This document shows positions 34,811 through 43,080 of a stretch of 64,000 bases of DNA, piece by piece. The notes beneath the pieces are model-generated. The model did not search any database. It was not told the DNA's origin and worked only from the letters and a program-made list of their open reading frames with translations. The position numbers were made by a program, and so were the translations under genes. Position 1 is the stretch's first letter; each line of letters opens with the position of its first letter. The stretch comes from Nitrospirae bacterium JdFR-85 (lineage in GTDB: Bacteria; Nitrospirota; Thermodesulfovibrionia; Thermodesulfovibrionales; JdFR-85): positions 186,001 through 250,000 of the forward strand of contig MTOU01000012.1 of the NCBI GenBank assembly GCA_002011745.1, in the 5' to 3' direction.

Positions 34811-36285
34811 AAGAATATCCACTGGTTTTCAGAATAACATTAACCCTTCCAAGACCACACTCCAATGATAAAAGGGCAGATGTAGAAAGACTGAAGGATG
34901 TTCTGTCTCTGAATTCCTTAGAGATCCCTTTGTGTGTAATGAAGGAATTGCCCGATGTGTTAAGAACCCAATCGTTCAAGACAAGTCCTCTCATAGGAAG
35001 ACTTCAGAAGGGATACATAATGATAGAGCCACATTCTAATTCTGAACCCTATGGAGTTGCAGTTGACATAGGCACCACTAACATCACCGCCTCTTTATGG
35101 GAGCTTTCAACACACCAGATGTTATCAAGGAAGAGCATTGTTAATCCCCAGATAGAATATGGAGTTGACATTCTTAGCAGAATCCATCATTCAATGCTTG
35201 GCGGGGGAGAGCAACTCCACAAGTCTCTTCTAGAAGGAGTCAACTCACTTGTAGAGGAACTTTCTGGAGAGACGGCAGTACCGGAAAGGAATCTTTGTGC
35301 CTGTAGTATAGCTGCGAATACCACAATGACCCATTTTTTAATGGGACTTGAGGTGAAGAATATACCGGTGGAGCCCTATATACCCGTGGTGTATTCTCCA
35401 GGTGTGAGGATTGCAGATGAAATGGGTATAAGAATAAACCCTCGTGGTGTGGTTTATATATTCCCTAATGCCGGGAGCTATGTAGGTGGAGACATAATAG
35501 CCGGTATTTTAGCAACAGGTATTCATAAGAGTGAGGAGGTTTCTGTCCTGATTGATGTGGGCACGAATGCTGAGATTGTGGTGGGAACAAAGGATTGGAT
35601 AATGGTGGGGGCAGGTGCGGCTGGGCCTGCTCTTGAGGATGGAATCCTTTCCTCTGGTATGAGGGCAGAAGATGGAGCTATATACAGGATTGATATTAAA
35701 GATAAGAGGATAGTGTATAAGACTATCGGGGACGCCCCTGCAAGGGGTATCTGTGGTTCGGGTGTGATAGACCTGATTGCAGAGCTTTACAGAACAGGTA
35801 GGATTGACTCTTTGGGGAGGTTTACAAACAAAGCAGAGGTTGACACCCAGGGCGAAGAACCTTTTTTTGAAGTAACTAATGTTAACGGCAGGAGGATAGG
35901 AATAACCGAAAGAGAGATAAACAACTTCCTCAGAACAAAGGCTGCTATGTTTACCTCTCTGTATGTGTTGCTTCATGATCTGGGGCTCAGTTTCTCTGAT
36001 GTTTATAGATACTATATTGCAGGTGCAATGGGCAGTGGTGTAAGGATTGAGAAGGCCCAACTGCTCGGGATGCTACCACTGGTGCCAGAGGATAGATTTA
36101 CTCCAGTGGGCAACTCCGCCCTAAAAGGTGCAGAAGCGGTTCTTCTTAATGGAGATTTGATTAAAGAGGCCGAAGAGATACGCTCTATTATTACATATAA
36201 AGAGATGAATACAGAGCCTGAATTCATGAAGAATTTCCCTTCTGCCCTGTTTATTCCCCACTCTGATCCTGAAATACTGAAATAA
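34807..36285 (+). CDS. RACo-like ASKHA ATPase (DUF4445), lacking the ferredoxin domain
   Basis: The 492-residue protein has the ASKHA phosphate-1 motif GVAVDIGTTNITASL (near 79) and matches the large C-terminal domain of corrinoid-protein reductive activators (NPQIEYGVDILSRI, CSIAANTTMTHFLMGL, IFPNAGSYVGGDIIAG, GTNAEIVVG, GAGAAGPALEDG, YIAGAMGSGVRIE). These proteins use ATP and an N-terminal [2Fe-2S] ferredoxin to re-reduce Co(II) corrinoids. Here the ferredoxin domain is absent; only a short 75-residue N-terminal segment precedes the ATPase. The ATG overlaps the moeA stop. It may use a separate electron donor. Confidence 0.85.
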   Translation: MKEYPLVFRITLTLPRPHSNDKRADVERLKDVLSLNSLEIPLCVMKELPDVLRTQSFKTSPLIGRLQKGYIMIEPHSNSEPYGVAVDIGTTNITASLWELSTHQMLSRKSIVNPQIEYGVDILSRIHHSMLGGGEQLHKSLLEGVNSLVEELSGETAVPERNLCACSIAANTTMTHFLMGLEVKNIPVEPYIPVVYSPGVRIADEMGIRINPRGVVYIFPNAGSYVGGDIIAGILATGIHKSEEVSVLIDVGTNAEIVVGTKDWIMVGAGAAGPALEDGILSSGMRAEDGAIYRIDIKDKRIVYKTIGDAPARGICGSGVIDLIAELYRTGRIDSLGRFTNKAEVDTQGEEPFFEVTNVNGRRIGITEREINNFLRTKAAMFTSLYVLLHDLGLSFSDVYRYYIAGAMGSGVRIEKAQLLGMLPLVPEDRFTPVGNSALKGAEAVLLNGDLIKEAEEIRSIITYKEMNTEPEFMKNFPSALFIPHSDPEILK

Positions 36286-36672
36286 TTCTCCACATTTCAA
36301 TCCTGAATTGGCATCCATATCTCTGTCCTCAGGTTTTTTAGGTCTCGTCTCTATTTTATCCTCCTTTTCCGGTAGTTTTAGGTCATGGAGCCCCCTTTGC
36401 CAGGGACTATTTTATGAGATTTCCTCTTTCTGGACTCTGTGGGGGCATGCTAAAATGTTGCCTGAAAGCCCTGGTGAGTGAAGAATGAGTCTCATATCCT
36501 GCTGACAGAGATATATCAGTTACAGCATTTGTGCTTTATGTTAATAATATAAGCAGTTTTTTAGAAAGACTATGCCATTTTTGCGATTTTCAGAGATTTA
36601 CGACCACTTGCATTTATATGCTCCAAACATACATAAATTTTTGTTATAATATATGCATAAAGGAGGTGCTTA
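36286..36672. other. Intergenic region before vapBC
   Basis: No gene was found in 387 bases between the RACo-like gene and vapB. An extended -10 promoter TGTTATAAT lies at 36642-36650, with a TATGCATA palindrome at 36653-36660 that could be part of a VapB operator. GGAGG follows at 36662-36666. Confidence 0.4.
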
Positions 36673-36879
36673 ATGAGGACTACAATAGACATTGATGATA
36701 AACTCCTTGAAGAAGCAAAAAGGCTTACATCTGTGAAGACTAAAAAGGAATTGATAAATCTCTCACTGAGGGAGTTGATCAGGAAAAAGCGCCTGGAGCA
36801 TCTGTTGAGTCTGTTTGGTGCCAGTCCTGTTGAGTTGACGCTAAGAGATATAGAAAAATTCAGAGAAGATGAACTCTGA
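36673..36879 (+). CDS. vapB: Type II antitoxin, VapB family
   Basis: The 68-residue product starts MRTTIDIDDKLLEEAKRLTSVKTKKELINLSLRELIRKKR, the ribbon-helix-helix pattern of VapB antitoxins, with an acidic tail for toxin binding. GGAGG precedes the start. It overlaps the toxin gene by 11 bases, the usual coupled layout. Confidence 0.9.
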   Translation: MRTTIDIDDKLLEEAKRLTSVKTKKELINLSLRELIRKKRLEHLLSLFGASPVELTLRDIEKFREDEL

Positions 36880-37270
36880 TAAGTTTCTTGTTGACACCAC
36901 AATATGGGTTAAATTTTTCAGAGGTGAAGATGAGAGATTAAAAGAGAGACTCTCCTCTCTTGTACTTCAGAACCAGGCATGCATTTCGGAAATAATAATT
37001 ATGGAGATTCTGAGAGGTGCCAGGTCTGAGAAGGAATACAAAATGCTTTATGATGACTTTATGGCACTTCCCCTTCTTTCAATTAATAAAAATGTATGGG
37101 AACTGGCATGGGAAATGGTATATAAACTAAAGAAAAAAGGCATAACTATTCCTCTGGCAGATGTAATAATATCTTCTACAGCGTTGTACTACAATTGTAC
37201 TTTAATACATTCCGATAAACACTTTGATCTCGTCAGCAAATATCTAAAACTTAGAACGATAAAGGTGTAA
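36869..37270 (+). CDS. vapC: Type II toxin, VapC PIN-domain ribonuclease
   Basis: The 133-residue PIN domain keeps the acidic active-site residues: D9 in FLVDTTIWVKFF, E46 in IIMEILRG, D98 in IPLADVII and D116 in IHSDKHFD. VapC toxins cut specific RNAs such as tRNA when not bound by VapB. It lies at the edge of a decaying locus; downstream on the other strand are remnants of two genes. Confidence 0.92.
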   Translation: MNSDKFLVDTTIWVKFFRGEDERLKERLSSLVLQNQACISEIIIMEILRGARSEKEYKMLYDDFMALPLLSINKNVWELAWEMVYKLKKKGITIPLADVIISSTALYYNCTLIHSDKHFDLVSKYLKLRTIKV

Positions 37271-37271
37271 T

Positions 37272-37425
37272 TAAAATAATCCTTATAAAGGTCATGAAAG
37301 ACTACATCGTGTCTATTGGCTTTCAATGTGTGTACAACCATTTCGGCAATAGCATGATTAAAGGCTGCCTTTCTGTGGATGTCCAAGTATTACTGGAATT
37401 GCAAGGATTATTCCTTACCTACCAT
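37272..37425 (-). pseudogene. Remnant of a flavodoxin-like NAD(P)H:quinone reductase (Flavodoxin_2)
   Basis: Two minus-strand frames join across a shift near 37370. The first gives ILAIPVILGHPQKGSL, the second NHAIAEMVVHTLKANRHDVVFHDLYKDYFN. Together they match the N-terminal FMN-binding part of Flavodoxin_2 proteins (usually ILGHP..GSFNHAIAE...L...GHEV...DLY). A further shift is needed after the possible start ATG at 37425. Homology stops after about 45 residues. It is a frameshifted and truncated relic. Confidence 0.6.
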
Positions 37426-37496
37426 CTTTACACCAAGGCAGTTGAACAACCGCTTATAAATTCTACCAGTATCTCTGATTCATGACAACATCCTTT

Positions 37497-37722
37497 CGAT
37501 TCATTGTGGCCCACATTTTTGCTGCATAAATTGCTATAGTGCCTGTAGCATATCCTGTATCAAGCACGCGGCCTCTTGCTCTTACAGTTATATCAACCAG
37601 AAGTCTTCTTCCTCTGTCATCTGGACCAGCAGGGTAAGGAGGCTGTGCAGCCAGTTGTCTCTCTCTGCACTGTGGTCATAAACAGAGCGTAAAATCTCTA
37701 TGTCAAGTCCCTTTTTACTGAC
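37497..37722 (-). pseudogene. Remnant of a UbiE/MenG-like methyltransferase
   Basis: Minus-strand frames split around 37620 read SVYDHSAERDNWLHSLLTL and then PDDRGRRLLVDITVRARG followed by RVLDTGYATGTIAIYAAKMW, recalling the N-terminus and SAM-binding motif I of UbiE/MenG-type methyltransferases (motif I usually VLD.G.GTG). Stop codons interrupt each frame and nothing follows the AAKMW segment. It sits directly after the intact methyltransferase gene and before the flavodoxin remnant, so an operon appears to have decayed from its 3' end. Confidence 0.5.
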
Positions 37723-38467
37723 ATGGTGGTTTTTTTGCAATTATGATCTCTGTGCCTGTAAGAAGGTTCAATAAGAAAAAGCTTCTATTTTTTCTATAAA
37801 AACGCTGTACATTTCGAAAGCCTGTTTCATGCAGATAAGGCTTAAGATAAACGGGCCTGCATCCTCCAGAGGCGAATCCCAGTAGTCCTTTTTCATATAA
37901 AAATTCATATAGTGTCTTATTCTTTTTGTCCTTACTCATGTTGATAAGAATTAACTTCCCACCTGGTTTTAGAACTCTTTTAAATTCCTGTAAAATGGTA
38001 GAGAAATCTGGCATATCTATCAGATCAAACATATAAGCATTATAGAGTAAATCAAACTCTTCATTAGAAAAGGGGAGATTCCTGGCATCTGCAACAGAAA
38101 ACTCTATTTTGTCCAGCAGCCCCTCTTTCTTTGCCCTTTTCTGAGCTTTTTTAAGCATTTCTTCTGTAAGGTCAATTGCATTTAATTGGCCTTTTTTGAG
38201 TAATTTTGCAAGTTCTACAGTTGCTCTTCCTGTTCCACATGCGACTTCAAGGATCTTTTCTGTTCCCTTTATGTTCGCAAGTCTTATTGCTTCTAAGTGA
38301 TGATCCATTTCATGGTCAGTAAATAGATCATAAAGCCATGCCAATCTGGAGTAAAGTCTGGTTATTCTGTCAGAGTGAGAGGACTCCTTAATAATATAGT
38401 ATTTATCTTTTGTAGATTGTTCACTTATACAACACTTCAGGCCACAACATGAAAAAGATATCACCAT
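37715..38467 (-). CDS. Class I SAM-dependent methyltransferase with N-terminal cysteine pairs
   Basis: The 250-residue product has a UbiE-like fold: Y-rich entry YSRLAWLYDLFTDHEMDHH, motif I KILEVACGTGRATVELA, then NAIDLTEEMLKKAQKRA, FSVADARNLPFSNEEFDLLYNAYMFDL and RVLKPGGKLILINM. Residues 7-13 read CCGLKCC, an unusual double Cys pair. The ATG lies two bases after the AbrB stop, with GGAGGAA inside that gene's end. The Cys-pair AbrB partner suggests methylation or sensing of a thiophilic metal or metalloid; the substrate is not known. Confidence 0.8.
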   Translation of the reverse strand: MVISFSCCGLKCCISEQSTKDKYYIIKESSHSDRITRLYSRLAWLYDLFTDHEMDHHLEAIRLANIKGTEKILEVACGTGRATVELAKLLKKGQLNAIDLTEEMLKKAQKRAKKEGLLDKIEFSVADARNLPFSNEEFDLLYNAYMFDLIDMPDFSTILQEFKRVLKPGGKLILINMSKDKKNKTLYEFLYEKGLLGFASGGCRPVYLKPYLHETGFRNVQRFYRKNRSFFLLNLLTGTEIIIAKKPPCQ

Positions 38468-38468
38468 T

Positions 38469-38744
38469 TTATTCCTCCTGCATAATTTCCTTTAATATTG
38501 GACCAAGCCTTTCTTTAAGGATATCTGTGAGTTCTTCAAGTTTGACAATACCGAGACAACAGACTCGCCCGTCTTTAAGCCAGCTAACCAGGGCGAGTTT
38601 ATCCCCTGCACGGATGCCTGCCTTTTCTCTCAGGTCCTTAGGGAGCACCATTTGTCCCCTGGCATCCACACTTACCAGTGCTTCTACCCTGAAATCAACC
38701 ACGGTTTTTAACCCTGTTTTACAGCACTGTTTTTTCTTTCTCAT
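38469..38744 (-). CDS. AbrB/SpoVT-type regulator with cysteine pairs
   Basis: The 91-residue product carries a SpoVT/AbrB swapped-hairpin domain (ALVSVDARGQMVLPKDLREKAGIRAGDKLALVSW) preceded by KQCCKTG and containing GRVCCLGIV, two Cys pairs placed to bind a metal or metalloid. AAGGAGAGG precedes the ATG. It is the first gene of a minus-strand operon with the CC-containing methyltransferase and probably autoregulates through the palindromes over its promoter. Confidence 0.82.
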   Translation of the reverse strand: MRKKKQCCKTGLKTVVDFRVEALVSVDARGQMVLPKDLREKAGIRAGDKLALVSWLKDGRVCCLGIVKLEELTDILKERLGPILKEIMQEE

Positions 38745-38769
38745 AGCCTCTCCTTGTATTCAGTTTTTT

Positions 38770-38809
38770 CTGATATTTCAGAATATACTGAATAAAATTA
38801 TTTTGTCAA
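38770..38809 (-). promoter_or_regulatory. Promoter with overlapping palindromes upstream of the AbrB-type gene
   Basis: On the minus strand TTGACA (38809-38804) is followed after 16 bases by TATATT (38787-38782). Two interlocked inverted repeats cover the -10 region: CTGATATTTCAG at 38770-38781 and TTCAGAATATACTGAA at 38777-38792. They share a half-site, as expected for an operator bound by a dimeric repressor. Confidence 0.6.
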
Positions 38810-38867
38810 GAGTATGAATAGTAGTACTACAGTATTTTTTGCCTCCAGAATTATCTCCTCCTCTGCG

Positions 38868-39162
38868 TCAATCCCCAAGACCCTTCTCGAAGTCTTTCTC
38901 TCTTATTTTCATCGTCAGAGTCCCTCCCTCACAGGTCCATCTTTTACGGGATTTGATGTCCTTAATAATCTCCTCAGCAGTTCTATCATCCTGCCAGGCA
39001 CTACAAAGGCCGGTCTCATCCGACTTTACAAAGTCTTTTTTCTGAAAGGTATTTCATTACGAATTCAGTTATTACACTTTTTAGCGTTCTCTGTTGTATT
39101 GTAGCCTTTTTCTTGAGTTCTCCATGAAGATGGTCTGGTAATTCCACTATAAGTTTGGCCAC
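38868..39162 (-). pseudogene. Frameshifted antitoxin gene of a toxin-antitoxin pair
   Basis: From a GTG at 39162 the minus strand reads VAKLIVELPDHLHGELKKKA then TIQQRTLKSVITEFVMKYLSEK, a typical antitoxin N-terminus, but stops at 39016. In the neighbouring frame the expected antitoxin tail follows: FVKSDETGLCSAWQDDRTAE and EIIKDIKSRKRW, with a stop at 38868. The switch lies at a run of six A (plus-strand T 39036-39041); one base fewer would restore the frame. No toxin gene follows. It is probably a dead antitoxin, or an assembly indel. Confidence 0.6.
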
Positions 39163-39502
39163 TGTATCACTTCTTCAATTAAAAGGTTTCTAAATATTCA
39201 AAAGTTGTTTTCTGCTTGCATGGTTGTGGATACATCGTCCACCAAAGAGCCAGAGCAGTCTGTCCCTCAGACTCATGCCTGATCAGTGGAAAGTGATAAG
39301 AAGGACAATTCAGAAAACAGATCTGATTGATAATCTCATGTTTTTCTCAGGCAGTGGAATTCTGTAAGGAGTAAATAAAGATAGCATTTCTACTAAAGGT
39401 CAGTTTTAAGACATTTCTGAGATGGTCAAGTCTGATATACTCTGGTGATGGTTTTTAAAGAGGTTTTTGATTGGCTAATTCTTTGAATTTTAAATAAATT
39501 TT
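39163..39502. other. Featureless intergenic region
   Basis: I see no coding frame, RNA or clear repeat in these 340 bases between the antitoxin remnant and the tmRNA 3' end. An AT-rich stretch after the tmRNA may hold its terminator, but no strong hairpin was found. Confidence 0.3.
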
Positions 39503-39850
39503 TGGTGGAGGCGGTGGGAATCGAACCCACGTCCGGAAGTACTACACCCAGGCTTCTACATGCTTAGTCTGTCTTTTAAAATTCAGGTATCAGGTCGCCG
39601 ACAGACAGGCTACCTAATACCCTATCCCCTTTCATTCTCGTCCTACCTCCAGGGGAAGGAGGTGAGGACCAGCCTGCTGACCGACACTGCTCTGAGATAG
39701 CAGGCGTCTCTCAGGCAGTGCGCTGCTATTTATTAAGCAGCGAGTGCGAGTTCAGAGTTGGCGTTTGTGTTTTTCCCGCCTTTTTACGTGGTGACGGGAC
39801 CACGGCATGCCACCTGAGCTTCGTTACCCCCGTCGAATCCATTCGCCCCC
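39503..39850 (-). ncRNA. ssrA: Transfer-messenger RNA (tmRNA)
   Basis: Minus-strand 5' end GGGGGCGAATGGATTCGAC and 3' end GGTTCGATTCCCACCGCCTCCACCA-type tail (written in parts: GGTTCGATTCCC, CGCCTCC, A, CCA) form the tRNA-like domain; acceptor arms GGGGGCG and CGCCTCC pair with one G-U. The tag frame reads KNTNANSELALAA followed by two stop codons, ending in the usual ALAA degron. Length is about 348 bases. It rescues stalled ribosomes with SmpB, whose gene ends one base upstream. Confidence 0.95.
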
Positions 39851-39851
39851 T

Positions 39852-40295
39852 TCAGAACCTTCTCAGTGCCCGTTCTATTTCTCTCTTGACCTCTCTCTCT
39901 CTTATTTTATCACGTTTCTCATAGATTTTTTTACCTTTTGCAAGGGCAATCTCAACCTTTGCCCAGGGCCCCTTAAAGTATATCTTAAGAGGTATAAGGG
40001 CAAACCCCTTCTGTGCCACTTTACCCATCAGTTTCTGTATCTCTCTTTTGTGAAAGAGCAATTTTCTTGTCCTTACAGGATCATGGTTCATGATATTGCC
40101 ATGACTGTAAGGACTGATATGACAATTCAATAAAAATGCCTCACCATCTTTAATGATTACATAACTGTCTTTCAGATTTGCCCTTCCTTCTCTTAGCGAT
40201 TTTACCTCTGTGCCTGTAAGTACAATACCTGCCTCATAAGTCTCAAGGATCTCATAGTCATGAAATGCCTTTCTGTTCTGACATACTACCTTCAT
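39852..40295 (-). CDS. smpB: SsrA-binding protein SmpB
   Basis: The 147-residue product is a full SmpB: NRKAFHDYEILETYEAGIVLTGTEVKSLREGRANLKDSYV (as the family's opening block), PYSHGN, RTRKLLFHKREI and the basic tail KGKKIYEKRDKIREREVKRE. It partners tmRNA in trans-translation. The stop codon is at 39852-39854 and the tmRNA acceptor stem begins at 39850, so both lie on one strand with virtually no gap. Confidence 0.97.
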   Translation of the reverse strand: MKVVCQNRKAFHDYEILETYEAGIVLTGTEVKSLREGRANLKDSYVIIKDGEAFLLNCHISPYSHGNIMNHDPVRTRKLLFHKREIQKLMGKVAQKGFALIPLKIYFKGPWAKVEIALAKGKKIYEKRDKIREREVKREIERALRRF

Positions 40296-40387
40296 TTAAT
40301 ATTATACCATAAAAAGTGTGGTTGTAAATTGAGGGTAAATTATATTATTTTTAATAGTCTAAGAGAGTACGATAAGGAGGTAGTTTA

Positions 40388-41686
40388 ATGATATGGGAAC
40401 CCGAGTATGAGACTCTAAGTAGAGAGGAGCTTGAACAACTGCAGCTTGAAAGACTGCAGTCTACTGTGAATAGGGTATATATGAATGTGCCTTTTTATAG
40501 GAGAAAATTTGATGAACTTGGCATAGATCCTGAAGATATCAAAAGTCTCGATGATCTTAAGAGACTCCCCTTTACCACAAAGGAAGACATGAGAGAGAAT
40601 TATCCCTATGGGATGTTTGCTGTGCCCCTGAGAGAGATTGTAAGGATTCATGCCTCTTCTGGAACCACAGGTATGCCAACGGTTGTGGGTTATACAAAAG
40701 GAGACCTCAAGACATGGTCTAATCTTGTGGCAAGAATACTTGCTGCTGGTGGAGTTACAAAGGACGATGTAATACAGATATCCTTTGGATATGGGCTATT
40801 TACAGGAGGCTTCGGAATCCATTATGGTGCAGAGAGGATTGGCGCTTCTGTTATTCCTATCTCAAGTGGGAATACTCGCAGACAGATAAAGATAATGCAG
40901 GACTTCAGAACAACCACCCTTGTCTGTACGCCAAGTTATGCTCTTGTAATAGCAGATACCATTTATGAAATGGGTATTAATGTGAATTCCCTTTCATTAA
41001 AATATGGACTCTTTGGAGCAGAACCCTGGTCAGAGGCTATGCGCCAAGAGATACAGGAGAAACTAAAGATAATAGCCACAGACAACTATGGACTCAGTGA
41101 GGTTATGGGGCCTGGTGTTGCAGGAGAGTGTCTTAAACAGAATGGGCTTCATATAAATGAGGACCACTTTCTGGTTGAAGTGATTGATCCAGAAACACTT
41201 GAACCTGTGAAGCCTGGTGATGTGGGGGAGTTGGTCATAACTACACTCACCAAGGAGGCATTCCCTGTTATAAGGTTTAGAACAAGAGACCTTACAAGGC
41301 TAATAACTGAGCCCTGTGAATGTGGAAGAACCTTTGTGAGGATGAGCAGAGTTATGGGAAGAACAGATGATATGTTAATTGTGAAGGGAGTGAATGTCTT
41401 TCCTTCACAGATTGAAGCTGTACTATTTGAGATTGAAGGGACAGAGCCCCATTATCAGATCGTAGTAGAAAGGAAGGGAAGACTCGATGAGATCACAGTT
41501 CTTGTAGAGGTCTCAGAGGAGATCTTCTTTGATGAGATGAAAAAGCAGCAGGAACTTATAGATACTATAAAAAAGAGGCTTTCAGCAGAGCTGGGTATCT
41601 CTGTAGAGGTGAAACTGGTGGAGAAAAAGACACTTGAAAGGTCAGAGGGTAAAGCAAAGAGGGTTATTGATAAGAGAAGGTTTTGA
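40388..41686 (+). CDS. paaK: Phenylacetate--CoA ligase family protein
   Basis: The 432-residue adenylate-forming enzyme starts near [22 protein letters not shown], has the phosphate-binding loop [51 protein letters not shown] and the C-terminal [21 protein letters not shown]. These are PaaK-type blocks. It activates an aryl acid such as phenylacetate to its CoA ester. No other aromatic-degradation gene is near; in anaerobes such stand-alone ligases can serve amino-acid fermentation or detoxification. AAGGAGG lies before the ATG. Confidence 0.88.
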   Translation: MIWEPEYETLSREELEQLQLERLQSTVNRVYMNVPFYRRKFDELGIDPEDIKSLDDLKRLPFTTKEDMRENYPYGMFAVPLREIVRIHASSGTTGMPTVVGYTKGDLKTWSNLVARILAAGGVTKDDVIQISFGYGLFTGGFGIHYGAERIGASVIPISSGNTRRQIKIMQDFRTTTLVCTPSYALVIADTIYEMGINVNSLSLKYGLFGAEPWSEAMRQEIQEKLKIIATDNYGLSEVMGPGVAGECLKQNGLHINEDHFLVEVIDPETLEPVKPGDVGELVITTLTKEAFPVIRFRTRDLTRLITEPCECGRTFVRMSRVMGRTDDMLIVKGVNVFPSQIEAVLFEIEGTEPHYQIVVERKGRLDEITVLVEVSEEIFFDEMKKQQELIDTIKKRLSAELGISVEVKLVEKKTLERSEGKAKRVIDKRRF

Positions 41687-41736
41687 TTTGCCATATAAAT
41701 TCTCATCTTATGCCATATTGACCAAATTTAGTAAAA

Positions 41737-41765
41737 TTGACAAACCTACTCACCAATATTTAAAT
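41737..41765 (+). promoter_or_regulatory. Sigma-70 promoter for the tig-clpP-clpX operon
   Basis: TTGACA (41737-41742) is followed after 17 bases by TTAAAT (41760-41765), about 44 bases before the tig ATG at 41809, which has GGAGGAG as ribosome site. Confidence 0.55.
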
Positions 41766-41808
41766 TAAAAAGAGTGGTTAGGAAGAGAAAAATTTTGAGG
41801 AGGAGTAG

Positions 41809-43080
41809 ATGCAGAAGACTGTTGAGAAACTGAATCCTACAAAGAGACGATTCACTGTAGAGATTCCTGCAGAGGAGATTGAAGGTAGAATAACAAAGGC
41901 ACTGATGAATTTAAGAAGAACTGTAAAGATTCCAGGGTTTAGACCTGGAAAAGCCCCTCTGTCTCTGCTTGATAGAAGATTTGGGAAAGAGGTGGAGACA
42001 GAAGTTCTGGAGAAGGTGATACCTGAATACTATGCCAAGATTTTAGATGAAGAAAATCTGGTTCCAGTAGCGCCTCCTGTTTTTGAAGACTACAACTATA
42101 AGAGGAATTCGCCCCTTAAAATGACTTTTACAGTGGAGATAAGACCTGAGGTGGAGGAGATTAAATATGAGGGTTTTGTTGTAGAGGATGAAAAGATAGA
42201 GGTGAGTGATGAGGATATAAAGAGAGGACTTGAGAGATTACAAATTGAGAAGTCTACATATGAGGATGTGGACAGAGAGGCTCAAGAAGGTGACTTTGTG
42301 ATAATAGATTATAAGATTCTGGAAGAAGAGAAGGACTTAGAAGGACAGATAGTAAAGATAGGCAGTGAGCTTGTACCTGCAGAGCTTTCTGAGGCATTGA
42401 AGGGCAAGAAAAAAGGAGAAGAGTTTGAATCCAGGGTGAATTTCCCCGAGGATTTCCCCAATAAGAATCTTGCAGGTAAGATCCTCACCCTTAAGGGAAG
42501 CGTAAAAGAGATAAAGGTGATGAAAAAACCAGAGATCAATGATCAGCTGGCAAAGGATCTCGGATATGAGAATCTTGAGAAACTAAAAGAGGCTCTTAAG
42601 GAAGCGATTGAGAGGACAAGAAGACAGATGTTGGAGGACAGACAGAAAGAAGAGATATTGAAACAACTGTTGGATGAGAATGAGATAGAGGTGCCTGAGA
42701 GCCTGTTGCAGGAGGAGCTTGATCTGCTTGTTTCAGAAGAGAAGCAGTCCAATCCGGATGCTAATGAAGAAAAACTCCGAGAGGAACTGAAGGAAAGGGC
42801 TGTAAGAAATGTTAAGGTGAGTTTGCTTCTGGATATCATTGCTGAGCGAGAGAAGATAAATGTTACAGAAGAGGAGATAAAGAACAGGATTATGAGGCTT
42901 TCTGCTGAGATGTATGTAACACCAGAGGTATTTATGCAGATGTATCTGCCAGATCAGGCAGCATTTTATAAGTTTCGACAGGCTATGATAAGGGAGAAGA
43001 CCTTACAGATGCTTCTTGAGAAGGCAGAGAAGAAAGAGAAAAAGGAAGAAATACAACAACAGGAGGACAAAGATGAGTAG
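41809..43080 (+). CDS. tig: Trigger factor
   Basis: The 423-residue ribosome-bound chaperone has the ribosome-binding signature [20 protein letters not shown], a PPIase-like middle domain ([18 protein letters not shown] .. [15 protein letters not shown]) and a long helical C-terminal domain ending in a lysine/glutamate-rich tail. It is followed by clpP and clpX in the standard tig-clpP-clpX order, with an 8-base overlap to clpP. Confidence 0.96.
   Translation: MQKTVEKLNPTKRRFTVEIPAEEIEGRITKALMNLRRTVKIPGFRPGKAPLSLLDRRFGKEVETEVLEKVIPEYYAKILDEENLVPVAPPVFEDYNYKRNSPLKMTFTVEIRPEVEEIKYEGFVVEDEKIEVSDEDIKRGLERLQIEKSTYEDVDREAQEGDFVIIDYKILEEEKDLEGQIVKIGSELVPAELSEALKGKKKGEEFESRVNFPEDFPNKNLAGKILTLKGSVKEIKVMKKPEINDQLAKDLGYENLEKLKEALKEAIERTRRQMLEDRQKEEILKQLLDENEIEVPESLLQEELDLLVSEEKQSNPDANEEKLREELKERAVRNVKVSLLLDIIAEREKINVTEEEIKNRIMRLSAEMYVTPEVFMQMYLPDQAAFYKFRQAMIREKTLQMLLEKAEKKEKKEEIQQQEDKDE

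Noticed and set aside
37294-37485. Plus-strand 63-residue open frame
   Set aside because: It lacks a ribosome site and covers the reverse of the Flavodoxin_2 remnant, which gives a meaningful minus-strand match.
39036-39041. Programmed ribosomal frameshift in the antitoxin gene
   Set aside because: There is no slippery heptamer with downstream structure in phase, and no toxin follows; a homopolymer indel in a dead gene is simpler.
38814-39104. Plus-strand open frames in this interval
   Set aside because: They are antisense to the antitoxin remnant and have low-complexity Ser/Leu-rich translations typical of shadow frames.
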